Shown here: one piece after another, positions 4,604 to 5,902 of the stretch
Numbering within the stretch: position 1 is the stretch's first letter
How the letters are laid out: every line of letters starts with the position of its first letter
Source: Acidobacteriota bacterium
GTDB taxonomy: Bacteria > Acidobacteriota > Thermoanaerobaculia > Multivoradales > JAHEKO01
DNA length: 5,902 nt
Direction: 5' to 3'
Assembly (NCBI GenBank): GCA_030610025.1
Contig: JAUWSP010000195.1
Location: forward strand, 1-5,902
Notes under the pieces: generated by a model
Database searches by the model: none
The model's input: only the letters and a program-made list of their open reading frames with translations
Told to the model about the DNA's origin: nothing
Made by a program: the position numbers and the translations under genes

Positions 4604-5902
4604 GGCTCGAACCTACGAGCGCTTCGTCCCGGCGATCCGCGTTTGGGCCCCGAGTCTCTGCCTGGCCGAAGGATCCGTGTTCGGTTCGCGCGATGATCTC
4701 CTCCTGAAGCTCGGCCGACAGGTCACAGAAATAGTCGCTGTAGCCGGCGACCCTGACGATGAGGTCCCGGTGTGAGGTGGGGTCCGCCTGTGCCTTCCTG
4801 AGTAGCTCCGCGTTCACCACGTTGAACTGCACGTGATGGCCATCCATCTTGAAGTAGGACCGAACCAGATGGGCCAGGTTGTCGATGCCCTCCTCTCCTT
4901 CGAGAAGTGAAGGGCTGAACTTCATGTTCAGCAACGTGCCGCCGGTCTTGACATGATCCATCTTGCCAGCCGACTTGAGCACCGCCGTGGGACCACTTCG
5001 ATCGCTGCCTTGCACTGGCGAGATGCCCTCCGAGACCGGCTGCCCATCCGAACGCCCATCGGCCGTCGCGCCGGTCACCGACCCGAAGTAGATGTGGCAG
5101 GTTGTCGGTAGCATCTCGAGGCGATAGCTACCGCCCCGGGCGGTCGGCCGTCCGTCGATGGCCTCGAAGGCCGAATCGAAGACCCGCCTCATGAGCTCGT
5201 CGGCATAGTCGTCGTCATTGCCATACTTGTGCGTACGGTGGAGGAGCCACTGGCGTAGAGGCTCATCGTCCTGAAAGTCACGATCCAGGATCGCCACCAT
5301 CTCATCCAGGCTGTTGCTTGCCTTCTCGTAGACCAGCTCCTTGATGGCTGCCAGGCTATCGGTGATGGTTCCGATGCCCACCGCCTGGATGAAGGTGTTG
5401 TTGTACCGCGCTCCACCGGCGTTGTAGTCCCGCCCCTGGGCGATACAGTCGTCGATGAGGACCGACAAGAACGGCGCCGGCATCAGCCTGGCGTAGAGGC
5501 TCTCGATGATCTGGTTGCCGCGAATCTTCAAGTCGATGAGGTGCCGCAGCTGCCGCTCGAAGGCACTGAAAAGCTCGTCGAAAGTGGCAAAGGATGTGAC
5601 CTCTCCCGTTTCGGGTCCGAGCTGTCGCTGCGTCCTCGGGTCGAAGCCGTTGTGGAGCGCCAGGTCCAGCACTTTCGGCAAGTTGAAATAGCCGGTGAGT
5701 ATGTACGCCTCCTTGCCGAAAGCTCCCACCTCCACACAGCCGCTGCAACCACCCGCTCGCGCATCCTCCAGTGACTTGCCCTGCCGGATCTGCTCCTCCA
5801 CCACCGTGTCGGCGTTGAATATGGAGGGAAACCCATAACCCTTGCGGACCACCCTGAGCGTGTGCTCGAGCAGAGCGTTGGGCGTCTTGCGCGACAGCTG
5901 AA
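4581..5902 (-). CDS. Glycyl radical enzyme, HypD-like (trans-4-hydroxy-L-proline dehydratase?), 5' end outside window
   Basis: C-terminal 439 residues of a PFL-like glycyl radical enzyme. The frame runs off the right edge: 16 codons before GTG 5852 read QLSRKTPNALLEHTLR, which fits the family, so that GTG is an internal Val. Family members are about 790 aa, so roughly 45% is missing. Numbering from that Val, the thiyl-radical site is GCSGCVEVG with C39 and general base E41. The glycyl radical loop is RVAGYS with G370. HypD-typical stretches include FGKEAYILTGYFNL (45-58), GARYNNTF (147-154), GISPVQG (276-282) and GPTAVLKS (287-294). C39, E41, Y55, T250 and G370 keep the same spacing as recalled C. 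difficile HypD residues C434, E436, Y450, T645 and G765. HypD dehydrates trans-4-hydroxy-L-proline to pyrroline-5-carboxylate, and proline reductase then makes proline. Related GREs act on N-methyl-hydroxyproline or open the ring, so the substrate is not certain. A radical-SAM activase would be required; none is in the window. The last 28 residues after F395 look like an extra tail. Confidence 0.93.
   Translation of the reverse strand, partial: QLSRKTPNALLEHTLRVVRKGYGFPSIFNADTVVEEQIRQGKSLEDARAGGCSGCVEVGAFGKEAYILTGYFNLPKVLDLALHNGFDPRTQRQLGPETGEVTSFATFDELFSAFERQLRHLIDLKIRGNQIIESLYARLMPAPFLSVLIDDCIAQGRDYNAGGARYNNTFIQAVGIGTITDSLAAIKELVYEKASNSLDEMVAILDRDFQDDEPLRQWLLHRTHKYGNDDDYADELMRRVFDSAFEAIDGRPTARGGSYRLEMLPTTCHIYFGSVTGATADGRSDGQPVSEGISPVQGSDRSGPTAVLKSAGKMDHVKTGGTLLNMKFSPSLLEGEEGIDNLAHLVRSYFKMDGHHVQFNVVNAELLRKAQADPTSHRDLIVRVAGYSDYFCDLSAELQEEIIARTEHGSFGQAETRGPNADRRDEALVGSSPTGNELE
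4593..4616 (-). other. tRNA 3'-end-like sequence (T-arm plus acceptor strand), possible remnant
   Basis: On the minus strand GTAGG, TTCGAGC and CCTAC form a perfect 5-bp stem with a 7-nt loop that obeys every conserved T-arm position (G53, T54, T55, C56, purine 57, A58, Y60, C61). CGGCAAC follows in the place of a 3' acceptor strand. No matching GTTGCCG or anticodon arm is present upstream, so this is not a functional tRNA gene. It could be a remnant of a tRNA-targeted integration, a weak hairpin between convergent genes, or chance within coding sequence: it contains the crystallin stop codon and lies inside the GRE tail. Confidence 0.25.

Noticed and set aside
5850..5852. GTG as the start of a 423-residue glycyl radical protein
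   Set aside because: The frame continues to the window edge with family-like sequence and a 423-residue GRE would lack the N-terminal half of the barrel; this is an internal valine.

Overview
This 5.9-kb, GC-rich window is bacterial and holds four protein-coding genes on alternating strands. The source is probably Acidobacteriota or a similar environmental lineage. The main clue is a large FtsX/MacB-type permease with two fused permease halves and no ATPase, the ADOP architecture typical of Acidobacteria and also found in Gemmatimonadota and relatives. A eukaryote-like RRM protein and a secreted beta/gamma-crystallin fit such a genome but do not prove it. The glycyl radical enzyme implies that the organism, or at least this pathway, works without oxygen.

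Layout: (1) 13-459 (+) is a small single-RRM RNA-binding protein with a 17-residue glycine run and a basic, AT-hook-like tail. Its best ribosome binding site points to an ATC codon rather than to the in-frame GTG. (2) 491-514 is a perfect 24-bp palindrome between two convergent genes, probably a bidirectional terminator. (3) 515-3046 (-) is an 843-residue ADOP-type permease with a clear Shine-Dalgarno site. (4) 3047-3280 is the divergent upstream region of the permease and the crystallin gene. (5) 3281-4603 (+) is a secreted protein of four two-motif beta/gamma-crystallin domains. All eight motifs keep the calcium-binding signature, each domain has a cysteine pair 41 residues apart, and the first three domains form a 315-bp tandem DNA repeat. 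(6) 4581-5902 (-) is the C-terminal 439 residues of a glycyl radical enzyme that most resembles trans-4-hydroxy-L-proline dehydratase (HypD). It runs off the right edge and its 3' end overlaps the crystallin gene by 23 bp.

The genes do not form one operon: the strand order is + - + -, with two convergent pairs and one divergent pair. No joint pathway is evident. The points most worth a second look are the possible ATC start, the eight-motif calcium-binding crystallin with its DNA repeats and acidic linkers, and the GRE 3' end. There a C-terminal extension, a gene overlap and a tRNA 3'-end-like sequence coincide.
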